A stretch of DNA of 64,000 nucleotides, from NCBI RefSeq assembly GCF_011250515.1, contig NZ_JAANOP010000006.1, forward strand, positions 1 through 64,000, written 5' to 3'. Positions 43,253-52,292 of this stretch are shown here, piece after piece (within the stretch, counting starts at the first letter, position 1; each line of letters begins with the position of its first letter). Position numbers and translations under genes: made by a program. Below the pieces are notes generated by a model. The model was given only the letters and a program-made list of their open reading frames with translations, ran no database searches and was not told the DNA's origin. The DNA comes from Aquirufa ecclesiirivi. Its GTDB lineage: Bacteria; Bacteroidota; Bacteroidia; Cytophagales; Spirosomataceae.

Positions 43253-45982
43253 ATGGATTCATTTTCCTACGTTGCCAATGCTGATACACAAGTTATTTCT
43301 GACTTGTTTGATGCGTATAGAGTTGACCCCAATTCAGTAGACAGTTCTTGGAGAGATTTTTTCAAGGGATTTGAGTTTGCTCAAACTTGGCAAGGAGAAG
43401 GCGTTTCGCCTTCAGGTGCCGTCTTGGACCAATCTCATATTCAGAAAGAAATGTCGGTCATCAGTTTGATCAAAGCATTCCGTTCTAGAGGACACCTCCT
43501 ATCCAAAACCAATCCTGTACGTGATCGTAAAGATCGTCAACCTCGCTTAGAGATCAAGGATTATTCCTTATCTGAGGCAGACTTGGATACCGTATTTCAA
43601 GCGGGAAGTTTTTTAGGTATTGGACCGGCTTCTTTACGGAAGATTTGTGAAGTATTAGAAAAAGTCTATGCTGGTTCCATTGGTTTTGAGTATTCATATA
43701 TTCGTGAGGTTCGCGTTAAAGAATGGTTAAGAAATAAAATAGAAAAAGAGGCATTATCATTTACGCCTTCTATTGATGAGAAAAAACAGATTTTACAAAA
43801 GCTGAATGAAGCGGTCGTATTCGAAAATTTCTTAGGTACAAAATATTTAGGTCAGAAGCGTTTTGGTTTGGAAGGTGGGGAAAGCACGATAGCTGGTTTA
43901 GATGCTATTATTAATAGAGCAGCTGATTTTGGTGTGAAGCAAGCGATGATTGGAATGGCTCACCGTGGTCGTTTAAACGTGTTGGCGAACATCATGCACA
44001 AGTCATACGAGGCGATCTTTGATGGTTTTGAAGGAAATGTGCCAGATCAAATTCATGGCGATGGCGATGTAAAATATCACTTAGGTTATTCAAGCCAACA
44101 TACTAGTCCTAATGGAAGCGAGATTACGTTGAAATTAGCACCTAATCCTTCTCACTTAGAGGCCGTTAATCCATTAGTTGAAGGGTTTTGTCGGGCTAGT
44201 GCCGATGCGCATTATGATGGAGATTATTCCCAAGTATTGCCCATTTTAATTCATGGTGATGCTGCTTTAGCGGGTCAGGGTATTGTTTACGAAGTGACTC
44301 AAATGGCCAAATTGAAAGGTTATTCTACTGGAGGAACCATTCACTTTGTGATTAATAATCAGGTTGGTTTTACGACCGACTTTGAGGATGCTCGTTCAGC
44401 TATATATTGTACCGATGTAGCTAAAATCATTGATGCCCCTGTATTTCACGTGAATGGAGATGATCCAGAGGCAGTGGTATTTGTGTCAAGAATGGCAGCT
44501 GAGTTCCGTCAGGAGTTTGGTCGTGATGTCTTTGTGGACATGGTTTGCTACCGTAGAAATGGTCATAATGAGTCGGATGAGCCTCGTTTTACGCAACCTA
44601 CTTTATATGCAAACATTACCAATCACCCTAATCCAAGAGAGATTTACACGCAAACCTTAATTAAGCGTGGTGATATAGATGCCAAATTGGCGAGTCAAAT
44701 GGATTCTGAATTTAAAGCGGAATTACAGGCTCGTTTGGACATGGTAAAACAAAAAGTTAAACCGCCTTATGTCCCATTGAAATTGGATAATAAGTGGTCA
44801 AACTTACGGTTCTCGAAGGCAGAGGATTTTGCTTCTTCGCCGAATACAGCCATTAGTAAAGCTGCGATTGATATGGTAGCTAAGGCTATTACTTCATTAC
44901 CAACAGGCTTTGTGGCATTGAAGCAAATTGAGAAAGTAATTTCAGATCGTAAAGGCTATTTTGAAAAAGGCGAATTGAATTGGGCTACTGCTGAGTTATT
45001 AGCATATGGCTCAATTTTGGCTGAAGGGAAAATGGTTCGTTTGTCAGGGCAAGATGTACAAAGAGGTACTTTTTCTCACCGTCACGCGGTTTTGCATGAT
45101 GCCAATACCAATAATAATTATTGTAATTTAGATCATATCAAAGAAGGACAAGAGAAGATGCAAATCTTTAACTCGTTGCTTTCTGAATATGGTGTTTTAG
45201 GATTTGAGTTTGGTTACGCATTAGCTAATCCAGATGCATTGGTGATCTGGGAAGCTCAATTTGGCGACTTTGCCAATGGGGCTCAAACCATGATTGATCA
45301 GTTTGTGAGTTCTCATGAATCGAAGTGGGGAACACAAAATGGATTAGTGATGCTTTTGCCACATGGATACGAAGGTCAAGGTCCAGAACACTCCAATGCT
45401 CGTCCGGAACGTTTCTTGCAATTAGCTTCAGAGAACAATATGGTAGTCGCTAATTTGACTACTCCAGCTAATATTTTCCATGCATTGCGCCGCCAGTTGA
45501 CTTGGGAATTCCGTAAGCCCTTGGTTGTGATGTCTCCAAAATCTATTTTCCGTCATCCCAAAGTGGTTTCACCGATTGAAGCATTTACCAAGGGTAAATT
45601 CCAAGAAGTGATTGGAGATGCTTATGTTGAAAAAGCAAAGGTTAAAAAAGTATTGTTGTGTAGTGGTAAGGTATATTTTGACTTGCTAGAAAAACAAGAA
45701 AAGGATGCTCGTAAAGATGTAGCGATTATTCGTATCGAGCAATTACATCCACTGCCTACGGCTCAAATAGAAAAGGAATTAGCTCAATACAAGAACGCAG
45801 ATGTTTATTTTGTCCAAGAAGAACCTGAAAATATGGGTTATTGGTCATACATCATCCGTGAATTTGGTTGGTCTAAATTTAAGGGATTGGTTGCACGTAA
45901 GAAGAGTGCATCTCCTGCTACAGGATTCTTAAAGGTGCATGCCGAAGAGCAGGCTGCCTTGGTTAATAAAGCATTTGAATAA
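43253..45982 (+). CDS. sucA: 2-oxoglutarate dehydrogenase E1 component
   Basis: This 909-aa thiamine-diphosphate enzyme decarboxylates 2-oxoglutarate in the TCA cycle. The N-terminal region (SWRDFFKGFEF) matches the E2-interacting segment of E1o. The active-site and cofactor motifs include MAHRGRLNVLAN, GDAALAGQG, NGDDPEAV with NNQVGFTT, and the transketolase C-domain (RGTFSHRHAVLHD, EAQFGDFANGAQ, PHGYEGQGPEHS). The length is typical. It leads sucA-sucB-lpd on the same strand. Confidence 0.97.
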   Translation: MDSFSYVANADTQVISDLFDAYRVDPNSVDSSWRDFFKGFEFAQTWQGEGVSPSGAVLDQSHIQKEMSVISLIKAFRSRGHLLSKTNPVRDRKDRQPRLEIKDYSLSEADLDTVFQAGSFLGIGPASLRKICEVLEKVYAGSIGFEYSYIREVRVKEWLRNKIEKEALSFTPSIDEKKQILQKLNEAVVFENFLGTKYLGQKRFGLEGGESTIAGLDAIINRAADFGVKQAMIGMAHRGRLNVLANIMHKSYEAIFDGFEGNVPDQIHGDGDVKYHLGYSSQHTSPNGSEITLKLAPNPSHLEAVNPLVEGFCRASADAHYDGDYSQVLPILIHGDAALAGQGIVYEVTQMAKLKGYSTGGTIHFVINNQVGFTTDFEDARSAIYCTDVAKIIDAPVFHVNGDDPEAVVFVSRMAAEFRQEFGRDVFVDMVCYRRNGHNESDEPRFTQPTLYANITNHPNPREIYTQTLIKRGDIDAKLASQMDSEFKAELQARLDMVKQKVKPPYVPLKLDNKWSNLRFSKAEDFASSPNTAISKAAIDMVAKAITSLPTGFVALKQIEKVISDRKGYFEKGELNWATAELLAYGSILAEGKMVRLSGQDVQRGTFSHRHAVLHDANTNNNYCNLDHIKEGQEKMQIFNSLLSEYGVLGFEFGYALANPDALVIWEAQFGDFANGAQTMIDQFVSSHESKWGTQNGLVMLLPHGYEGQGPEHSNARPERFLQLASENNMVVANLTTPANIFHALRRQLTWEFRKPLVVMSPKSIFRHPKVVSPIEAFTKGKFQEVIGDAYVEKAKVKKVLLCSGKVYFDLLEKQEKDARKDVAIIRIEQLHPLPTAQIEKELAQYKNADVYFVQEEPENMGYWSYIIREFGWSKFKGLVARKKSASPATGFLKVHAEEQAALVNKAFE

Positions 45983-46004
45983 TTAAAATAAAAGCCGAAC
46001 AACA

Positions 46005-47567
46005 ATGGCCATAGAAATGAAAGTGCCCGCTGTGGGTGAATCGATTACGGAAGTTACCGTTGCTACTTGGAATAAGAAAGAGGGTGATGTGGTGAAGTTA
46101 GACGAAGTTCTTTGTGAATTGGAGTCGGATAAAGCAACTTTTGAATTGCCAGCAGAAGCAGAAGGGATTTTACACATTGTAGCAAAGGAGGGTGATGTTT
46201 TACCCATTGGGGCTGTAATTTGTACGATTGAGGTAGTTGGTGCTCAAGCCGCTGCCCCAGCTCCTGCAGTCGTAGTGGCTGATAGTCCAGCGCCCGCGCC
46301 AATAGCAGCAGCGCCAGTGGCTCCTGCAGCAGAAAGCAAAGTATTAGAAGTTAAGGTTCCTCCAGTAGGAGAATCTATTACCGAGGTAACCGTTTCTGTT
46401 TGGAATAAAAAATCGGGCGATATTGTTACCTTAGATGAGGTTTTGTGTGAATTAGAATCAGATAAAGCGACGTTTGAATTACCAGCTGAATCAGCGGGTG
46501 TATTACAAATCGTAGCGGAATCGGGTGCTGTGGTTCCTATTGGTGGTGTTTTGGCTACTATTACTGTAGGAGCTGGTTCAAGCACCGTTGTAGCACCTGC
46601 AAATACAGTTCTTCCACCTGCAAGTACAGCCGTTGCACCTGCAACGACTCACCAACCTACGGAATCCTATGCAGCAGGACATCCATCACCAGCAGCAGCA
46701 AAAATTTTAGATGAAAAGGGAATTGCCGCTTCGCAAGTACCTGGAACGGGTGTTGGTGGAAGAATTACCAAAGACGATGCTCAAAATGCGCAGCCAGCAG
46801 CGCCTGCACCAGCAGCGCCTGCTCCAGCAGCTTCGGCAGTTGCAACAGCAACCATTGCTTCAGATGCACGTGGTTCTCGCCGTGAAAAAATGAGTTCATT
46901 GCGTAAAACAGTAGCTCGTCGATTGGTCGCTGTGAAAAATGAAACAGCCATGTTGACCACCTTCAATGAGGTTGATATGAAGCCAGTGATGGATTTAAGA
47001 TCTAAATACAAAGATAAGTTTAAAGAAAAGCATGGGGTAGGATTAGGCTTTATGTCGTTCTTCACCAAGGCGGTTTGCGTAGCTTTGAAAGAGTTCCCTT
47101 CGGTGAATGCTAAGATTGATGGAGATGAAATGGTTTTCCATGATTTCTGTGATATTTCTATTGCAGTTTCTGCACCCAAAGGTTTAGTGGTTCCTGTTAT
47201 TCGTAATGCAGAAAATCTAAGCTTGGCTGGAATTGAATCAGAGGTGGTTCGTTTAGCAGTGAAGGCACGTGATAATAAATTAAGTTTGGAAGAAATGACA
47301 GGAGGAACCTTTACGATCACCAATGGTGGTGTATTTGGGTCTATGATGTCAACTCCAATTATCAATGCCCCTCAAGTAGCTATTTTAGGTATGCATAATA
47401 TTGTGGAGCGCCCTGTAGTAGTGGATGGTCAAATTGTGATTAGACCGATGATGTACTTAGCTTTATCTTACGATCACCGTATTATAGACGGTCGTGAGTC
47501 AGTAAGCTTCTTAGTACGTGTGAAGCAGTTGTTGGAAGATCCTGCTCGTTTATTATTAGATATTTAA
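46005..47567 (+). CDS. sucB: Dihydrolipoyl succinyltransferase (E2o) with two lipoyl domains
   Basis: This 520-aa protein is the core of the 2-oxoglutarate dehydrogenase complex. It carries two tandem lipoyl domains (residues about 1-78 and 113-190), each with [13 protein letters not shown]; the lipoylated lysines are Lys43 and Lys154. Two Ala/Pro-rich linkers, a peripheral-subunit-binding domain ([26 protein letters not shown]) and the catalytic domain with [11 protein letters not shown] follow. Well-studied proteobacterial E2o proteins have one lipoyl domain and about 400 residues, so the duplication is notable. It lies 22 bp after sucA. Confidence 0.95.
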   Translation: MAIEMKVPAVGESITEVTVATWNKKEGDVVKLDEVLCELESDKATFELPAEAEGILHIVAKEGDVLPIGAVICTIEVVGAQAAAPAPAVVVADSPAPAPIAAAPVAPAAESKVLEVKVPPVGESITEVTVSVWNKKSGDIVTLDEVLCELESDKATFELPAESAGVLQIVAESGAVVPIGGVLATITVGAGSSTVVAPANTVLPPASTAVAPATTHQPTESYAAGHPSPAAAKILDEKGIAASQVPGTGVGGRITKDDAQNAQPAAPAPAAPAPAASAVATATIASDARGSRREKMSSLRKTVARRLVAVKNETAMLTTFNEVDMKPVMDLRSKYKDKFKEKHGVGLGFMSFFTKAVCVALKEFPSVNAKIDGDEMVFHDFCDISIAVSAPKGLVVPVIRNAENLSLAGIESEVVRLAVKARDNKLSLEEMTGGTFTITNGGVFGSMMSTPIINAPQVAILGMHNIVERPVVVDGQIVIRPMMYLALSYDHRIIDGRESVSFLVRVKQLLEDPARLLLDI

Positions 47568-47573
47568 CAACGT

Positions 47574-47605
47574 GAATAGGCCTTTAGGGGCCTATTCCTT
47601 TTTTC
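47574..47605 (+). terminator. Rho-independent terminator after sucB
   Basis: GAATAGGCC (47574-47582) and GGCCTATTC (47589-47597) form a perfect 9-bp stem with a 6-nt loop, followed by a T-rich run. It separates sucB from lpd by a partial or full stop, so lpd may be expressed at a different level. Confidence 0.8.
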
Positions 47606-47614
47606 CATTACCTT

Positions 47615-49021
47615 ATGTTAGAATTTGATGTTGTCGTTATTGGTTCAGGTCCTGGTGGTTATGTTGCAGCTATTCGTGCATCCCAATTAGGATTCAAAAC
47701 TGCCATTATTGAAAAATATGCTGTGATGGGTGGAACCTGCTTAAATGTAGGTTGTATTCCTTCAAAAGCACTTTTAGATTCTTCGGAACATTATTACAAT
47801 GCAATTCATCATTTTGAAGAACATGGAATAATAGGAGGAAAGCCAAAAGTTGATTTAGAAAAAATGATTGCTCGTAAGGCAGGTGTGGTGGAAAAAATGA
47901 ATGGCGGCATATCCTTTTTAATGAAAAAAAATAAAGTGACTGTTTTTCATGGTTTGGGCTCATTCGAAAGCGCAAAAGTAGTGAAAGTCACTCAAGCTGA
48001 TGGAAAAGAGGAATTGCTAAGTGCAAAAAATATTATTATAGCTACAGGCTCTAAGCCAACGAATTTACCATTCATTCCAATTGATAAAACACGAATCATT
48101 ACTTCCACGGAAGCATTGAAGATGAAGGAAATCCCTAAACATTTAATTGTAATAGGGGCAGGAGTGATTGGCGCTGAATTAGGTTCTGTATATGCACGTT
48201 TGGGCTCAAAAGTTAGTTTTGTTGAATATGCCGATGGCATGATTCCAACCATGGATAGAACCATGGGAAAGGAATTACAAAAATCGATTGCTAAGTTAGG
48301 AGCTGATTTTTATTTCTCTCACCAAGTTACAGGAGCTGAAAATAAGGGAAAAGAAGTAGTCGTTAAAGCGAAAAATGCTGCTGGGGAAGAAGTAGAAATA
48401 AAAGGAGATTATTGTTTGGTATGTATTGGACGTAAGCCATATACAGAAGGTTTAAACTTAGCGGCCGCAGGTTTACAGGTGGATGAGCGCGGAAGAATAG
48501 CCGTAGATGAACATACTTTACAAACTTCTGTGCCAGGAATATATGCCATTGGAGATTTGATTCGTGGAGCTATGTTAGCTCATAAGGCAGAGGAAGAAGG
48601 AGTTTTTGTAGCCGAAGTAATCGCAGGTCAAAAGCCGCACATTAATTATAATTTAATTCCAGGTGTAGTTTATACATGGCCAGAGGTAGCTTCTGTTGGT
48701 AAAACTGAACAAGAGCTCAAGTCAGCGGGAATAGCCTATAAAGATGGGTCTTTCCCATTTAAAGCACTTGGACGTGCCGTTGCTTCGATGGATGTTGATG
48801 GCTTGGTAAAAGTTTTAGCAGATGCAAAAACGGATGAAATCTTAGGTGTTCATATCATTGGTGCTCGTGCAGCCGACATGATAGCGGAAGCAGTGGTAGC
48901 TATGGAATTTAGAGCCAGTGCAGAAGATGTGGCACGTATGTCACATGCCCATCCTACCTACACCGAAGCCATGAAAGAAGCTTGTTTAGCTGCTACCAGC
49001 AAAAGAGCTATTCACGCCTAA
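47615..49021 (+). CDS. lpd: Dihydrolipoyl dehydrogenase (E3)
   Basis: This 468-aa flavoenzyme reoxidises the lipoyl groups of E2 and passes electrons to NAD+. The FAD-binding GSGPGGYVAA, the redox-active disulfide GGTCLNVGCIPSKALL, the NAD-binding GAGVIGAELG and the C-terminal catalytic HAHPTYTEA are all present. The length is typical. It follows sucB by 47 bp with a terminator hairpin between, and it meets mscL tail to tail with 1 bp between stops. Confidence 0.97.
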   Translation: MLEFDVVVIGSGPGGYVAAIRASQLGFKTAIIEKYAVMGGTCLNVGCIPSKALLDSSEHYYNAIHHFEEHGIIGGKPKVDLEKMIARKAGVVEKMNGGISFLMKKNKVTVFHGLGSFESAKVVKVTQADGKEELLSAKNIIIATGSKPTNLPFIPIDKTRIITSTEALKMKEIPKHLIVIGAGVIGAELGSVYARLGSKVSFVEYADGMIPTMDRTMGKELQKSIAKLGADFYFSHQVTGAENKGKEVVVKAKNAAGEEVEIKGDYCLVCIGRKPYTEGLNLAAAGLQVDERGRIAVDEHTLQTSVPGIYAIGDLIRGAMLAHKAEEEGVFVAEVIAGQKPHINYNLIPGVVYTWPEVASVGKTEQELKSAGIAYKDGSFPFKALGRAVASMDVDGLVKVLADAKTDEILGVHIIGARAADMIAEAVVAMEFRASAEDVARMSHAHPTYTEAMKEACLAATSKRAIHA

Positions 49022-49022
49022 T

Positions 49023-49376
49023 TTATTCGCTCGCTTTTTCTTCGGAAGATTTAAAGCGGTTGGTCATTTTGATCAGTAAAAACATCACAAATGCGACTAA
49101 AATAAAGTCGATAAAAATGGTGATGAAGTTACCGTATTGAATGGCATTTTCTGGTGAAAGAATTTTGCCTGAAGCATCATATTGCGCTTCACTCAAGACA
49201 TATTTCATGGCTTTGAAATCTACTCCTGTGGTAAGTGCTCCTACAATAGGCATGATGACACCATCAATGAATGCGGTTGTAACTTTACCAAATGCAGCTC
49301 CCATAATAAAGGCCACCGAAATTTCGATTAGACTGCCTTTCATGGCAAATTCTTTGAACTCTTTGATCATACTCAT
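49023..49376 (-). CDS. mscL: Large-conductance mechanosensitive channel MscL
   Basis: This 117-aa inner-membrane protein opens under membrane tension to release solutes in hypo-osmotic shock. FKEFAMKGSLIEISVAFIMG holds the first helix (motif: KGSLIEISVAFIMGAAFG, in part), and the second helix is FITIFIDFILVAFVMFLLI. It is somewhat shorter than the E. coli protein, mainly at the charged C-terminal tail. It converges with lpd. Confidence 0.94.
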   Translation of the reverse strand: MSMIKEFKEFAMKGSLIEISVAFIMGAAFGKVTTAFIDGVIMPIVGALTTGVDFKAMKYVLSEAQYDASGKILSPENAIQYGNFITIFIDFILVAFVMFLLIKMTNRFKSSEEKASE

Positions 49377-49572
49377 AGTAATAAGGGTTTAATGGATTAA
49401 GGAATGGTATACAAGATGGTAGAAACATTTCATTGATTATGAACTCGACAAGGTTAAAAAACTTGTCAAACACATAGTCGTACAAAATTCGACTCCAAGA
49501 ACTTGATTTTTTTTTAAATTTCCATCAAAGACCGAGAATTGTTTCAAAACATATTCTTAGTCAATAATTGAG

Positions 49573-49580
49573 TAAATTTG
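49573..49580 (+). promoter_or_regulatory. -7 box upstream of the sialidase gene
   Basis: TAAATTTG matches TAnnTTTG. It overlaps the TTG at 49578, which is therefore unlikely to be a start codon, and leaves the ATG at 49599 with a leader of about 12 nt. Confidence 0.45.
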
Positions 49581-49598
49581 ATTTTATCGATCTTCGTC

Positions 49599-50759
49599 AT
49601 GAAAACATACCTCATTTTTTCGTCTTTATTTTTATTTTCCTGTGGACTTTTCGCGCAAAAGTCGGAGAAAGTAAGCGTTTTTACTTCTGGTCAGGATTCC
49701 TATGCCAGTTTTCGTATTCCTGCTATCATTAAACTTCCTCATGGTGAATTATTGGCTTTTGCAGAAGGAAGAAAGAAGAATGCGGAGGATTTTGGTAATA
49801 TCGATATCGTTTCTAAAATCAGTAAAGATGGGGGTAAAACCTGGTCTACCATTCAGAAGGTGGTGGATGTGGATTCATTGCAAGCTGGAAATCCAGCACC
49901 CGTGGTGGACTATTGGGATCCAGAATATCCACAAGGAAGGATTTTCTTATTTTATAATACAGGTAACAATCATGAAAATTTAGTTCGACAAGGTAAAGGG
50001 CTAAGAGAGGTTTGGTACATTACCTCCACCGATGATGGTAAGACTTGGTCAACGCCTGTCAATATAACCAAATCCGTTCATCGTCCATCCCAGGAGCCAT
50101 ATAAGTATACAGAAGATTGGCGCTCCTATGCCAATACACCTGGCCATGCCATGCAAATTAGTTCTGGAAGATACCGTGGTAGAATATATGTAGCAGCGAA
50201 TCATTCATCTGGTGCTCCTAAATCAGATTTCACAGATTATGTTTCACATGGTTTTTTTACAGATAATCATGGTCAAAGCTTTCAATTAAGTCAATCATTA
50301 GGGCTGCTTGGAAGCAATGAAGCTACAGCCGCTGAGTTATCGGATAATCGATTGTTATTGAATGCCAGAAATCAAAAAGGAGATGTTAGGACTCGTATTG
50401 CGGCTATTAGCTCAGATGGAGGAAATTCATGGGATAAAACGTATTATGAGACATCATTGCCTGATCCGGTTTGTGAAGGCTCATTACTATCTATAGGATA
50501 CAGACAAGGAAAAAGTGTATTAGCATTTTCCAATGCCGCTGACCAAGAAAATCGGAATCATTTGACCTTACGTATTAGCTTTGATGAAGGTTTAACTTGG
50601 CCAATCAGCCATGAAATAGAGGGCACGAATGATCCTGTCAAGTATCCAGATTTTACTGCGTATTCTGATATAGTGAAATTGGATGAAGATCGAATAGGTG
50701 TTTTATATGAACGAAATGATTATGCTGAAATCGCTTTTGTCAGCATCAAATGGGAGTAA
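49599..50759 (+). CDS. Exported exo-alpha-sialidase (GH33)
   Basis: This 386-aa protein has a signal peptide (IFSSLFLFSCGLFAQ) and a six-bladed sialidase fold. The FRIP motif (FRIPAI) supplies the first arginine of the substrate triad. Asp-box repeats follow: SKDGGKTWS, STDDGKTWS, SSDGGNSWD and SFDEGLTWP. AEGR carries the usual neighbouring acid/Arg. It would release terminal sialic acids from glycoconjugates; no sialic-acid uptake or catabolic genes (nan) are next to it. The frame is open from a TTG at 49578, but that lies in the promoter box, so I chose the ATG at 49599. Confidence 0.9.
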   Translation: MKTYLIFSSLFLFSCGLFAQKSEKVSVFTSGQDSYASFRIPAIIKLPHGELLAFAEGRKKNAEDFGNIDIVSKISKDGGKTWSTIQKVVDVDSLQAGNPAPVVDYWDPEYPQGRIFLFYNTGNNHENLVRQGKGLREVWYITSTDDGKTWSTPVNITKSVHRPSQEPYKYTEDWRSYANTPGHAMQISSGRYRGRIYVAANHSSGAPKSDFTDYVSHGFFTDNHGQSFQLSQSLGLLGSNEATAAELSDNRLLLNARNQKGDVRTRIAAISSDGGNSWDKTYYETSLPDPVCEGSLLSIGYRQGKSVLAFSNAADQENRNHLTLRISFDEGLTWPISHEIEGTNDPVKYPDFTAYSDIVKLDEDRIGVLYERNDYAEIAFVSIKWE

Positions 50760-50771
50760 AATTACATTTTT

Positions 50772-50865
50772 TTGGCTAAGTCCAGCCAACGCTGTCAAGG
50801 TTTGGAACCTTGCCAGCGTTAGCGATTTAGCTCAAGAAATTTCTTGGAAGGCCTTCCTTAGCCAA
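50772..50865. repeat. Dispersed palindromic element (copy 3)
   Basis: The core at 50788-50820 has arms AACGCTGTCAAGGTT and AACCTTGCCAGCGTT around TGG, with one mismatch. Outer arms TTGGCTAAG (50772) and CTTAGCCAA (50857) enclose it, plus an inner CAAGAAATTTCTTG palindrome. Overall size is 94 bp, like copy 1 (91 bp). It again lies between convergent genes. Confidence 0.8.
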
Positions 50866-50918
50866 ACGAATTAAAACTCAAAAAATGTATACTAAGATGA
50901 AGACTATCAAGTTCTTGA

Positions 50919-52289
50919 TTAATCTTCCACTTGAAGTGAATCGAAATCAATCACTTTAGTACGGGCATAAAAACGCCAAGATAGCAGTGCCGCGGAACAA
51001 ATCAGGCTACACGTTAATCCAATCCAGATTCCAACAGCCCCTAAGTCACCATAAATACCTAAGTAATAACTTAAAGGTATCCCAACACCCCAATAAGAAA
51101 TAACGGTTATTGCGGTGGGGATTTTGACATCTTGTAGACCTCTTAGTAAGCCTAAAGAAACAGCTTGAATGCCATCAAATAGTTGAAATATGGCCCCCCA
51201 AGTAACTAATGAAACAGCAATGACGATCACATCGGCTTCTTGCGTGTATCCACGTACTAACCAGGGTTTGAAAGTATACATAATGATGGCACAAATACCC
51301 ATAAACATGATGGATAGAAGCAAGGCGGCATTTCCTGAAACAAAAATCCCAGCTCGATTTTTTTCCCCAATATCTGTACCTACGTGAATTCCTCCAGCTG
51401 CTGCTATACCCGTGGCCATCATATACGTTAATGATGCCATATTGATGGCTACGATATGTGCAGCTTGAGCAGTTGAGGAAATCCACCCCATCATGACCAC
51501 AGCCATACCAAAGGTAGCTATTTCAAAAAATCCTTGGAAACCGGCAGGAATACCTACTTTTAAAATGGTCTTTTCCAGTACCCAAGTATGATGCTCAGAA
51601 CCCATATGAGCAAAATATTTAGTAAAAGAGCTAGATCGGAAGATGTATAAGCCCAGAGTAAGGGCCATAAATATGCGACAAAGCAAAGTAGAAATACCTG
51701 CACCAAATAAACCCATAGCTGGAATAGGTCCCAAGCCATTGATGCAAATATGATTGCCAATCACGTTCAAAACCAAGGCTATGATGGTGATATTCATCGC
51801 TATACTTGTTCTTTTTAGCCCGTCCGTAAAACTCTTAAATGCCGCAAATAAAAAGGTTGGGATGACCGAAATAGCAATCAACACCAAATAGGGCAGGGTC
51901 AATTCTTTGTTAATAGCACTTTGTTGGAAAAGGTCATAATTCCAACCAATTAGGGCAATGATAAAAATAGTTATTACTGAAAGGATTAAAGCTACTCGAA
52001 TTCCTGCCCGCATTAAATTCCCACACTCTGCGTCATTGTTTTCCGCCACTGTTTTAGAAATCATGGGTGAAATGATTTGTAAACAGATTAATCCAATAAT
52101 GGCAATGGTAAAAAATATGGAGCCAGCCATACCAGAGGCTCCTAGACTTTCAGCTACTTGAGACTTCATTTGACCCACTTGGATGGTATCAGCTAATCCC
52201 ATGAGCATCACACCTAATTGCCCGATAACGATGGGAAGAGCTAATTTGATTGTATGGATGATTTTTCCACCAAGTGTAACTTCCTGCAT
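50919..52289 (-). CDS. MATE family efflux transporter
   Basis: This 456-aa protein has about twelve transmembrane helices in two MatE halves (ALPIVIGQLGVMLMGLADTI; MATGIAAAGGIHVG in the second). Family members exchange Na+ or H+ for cationic drugs or other small molecules; the substrate is not predictable. It starts 3 bp after the murA stop and is the last gene of the minus-strand run asnS-dgkA-DUF4290-murA-MATE. Confidence 0.92.
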   Translation of the reverse strand: MQEVTLGGKIIHTIKLALPIVIGQLGVMLMGLADTIQVGQMKSQVAESLGASGMAGSIFFTIAIIGLICLQIISPMISKTVAENNDAECGNLMRAGIRVALILSVITIFIIALIGWNYDLFQQSAINKELTLPYLVLIAISVIPTFLFAAFKSFTDGLKRTSIAMNITIIALVLNVIGNHICINGLGPIPAMGLFGAGISTLLCRIFMALTLGLYIFRSSSFTKYFAHMGSEHHTWVLEKTILKVGIPAGFQGFFEIATFGMAVVMMGWISSTAQAAHIVAINMASLTYMMATGIAAAGGIHVGTDIGEKNRAGIFVSGNAALLLSIMFMGICAIIMYTFKPWLVRGYTQEADVIVIAVSLVTWGAIFQLFDGIQAVSLGLLRGLQDVKIPTAITVISYWGVGIPLSYYLGIYGDLGAVGIWIGLTCSLICSAALLSWRFYARTKVIDFDSLQVED

Positions 52290-52292
52290 GAT

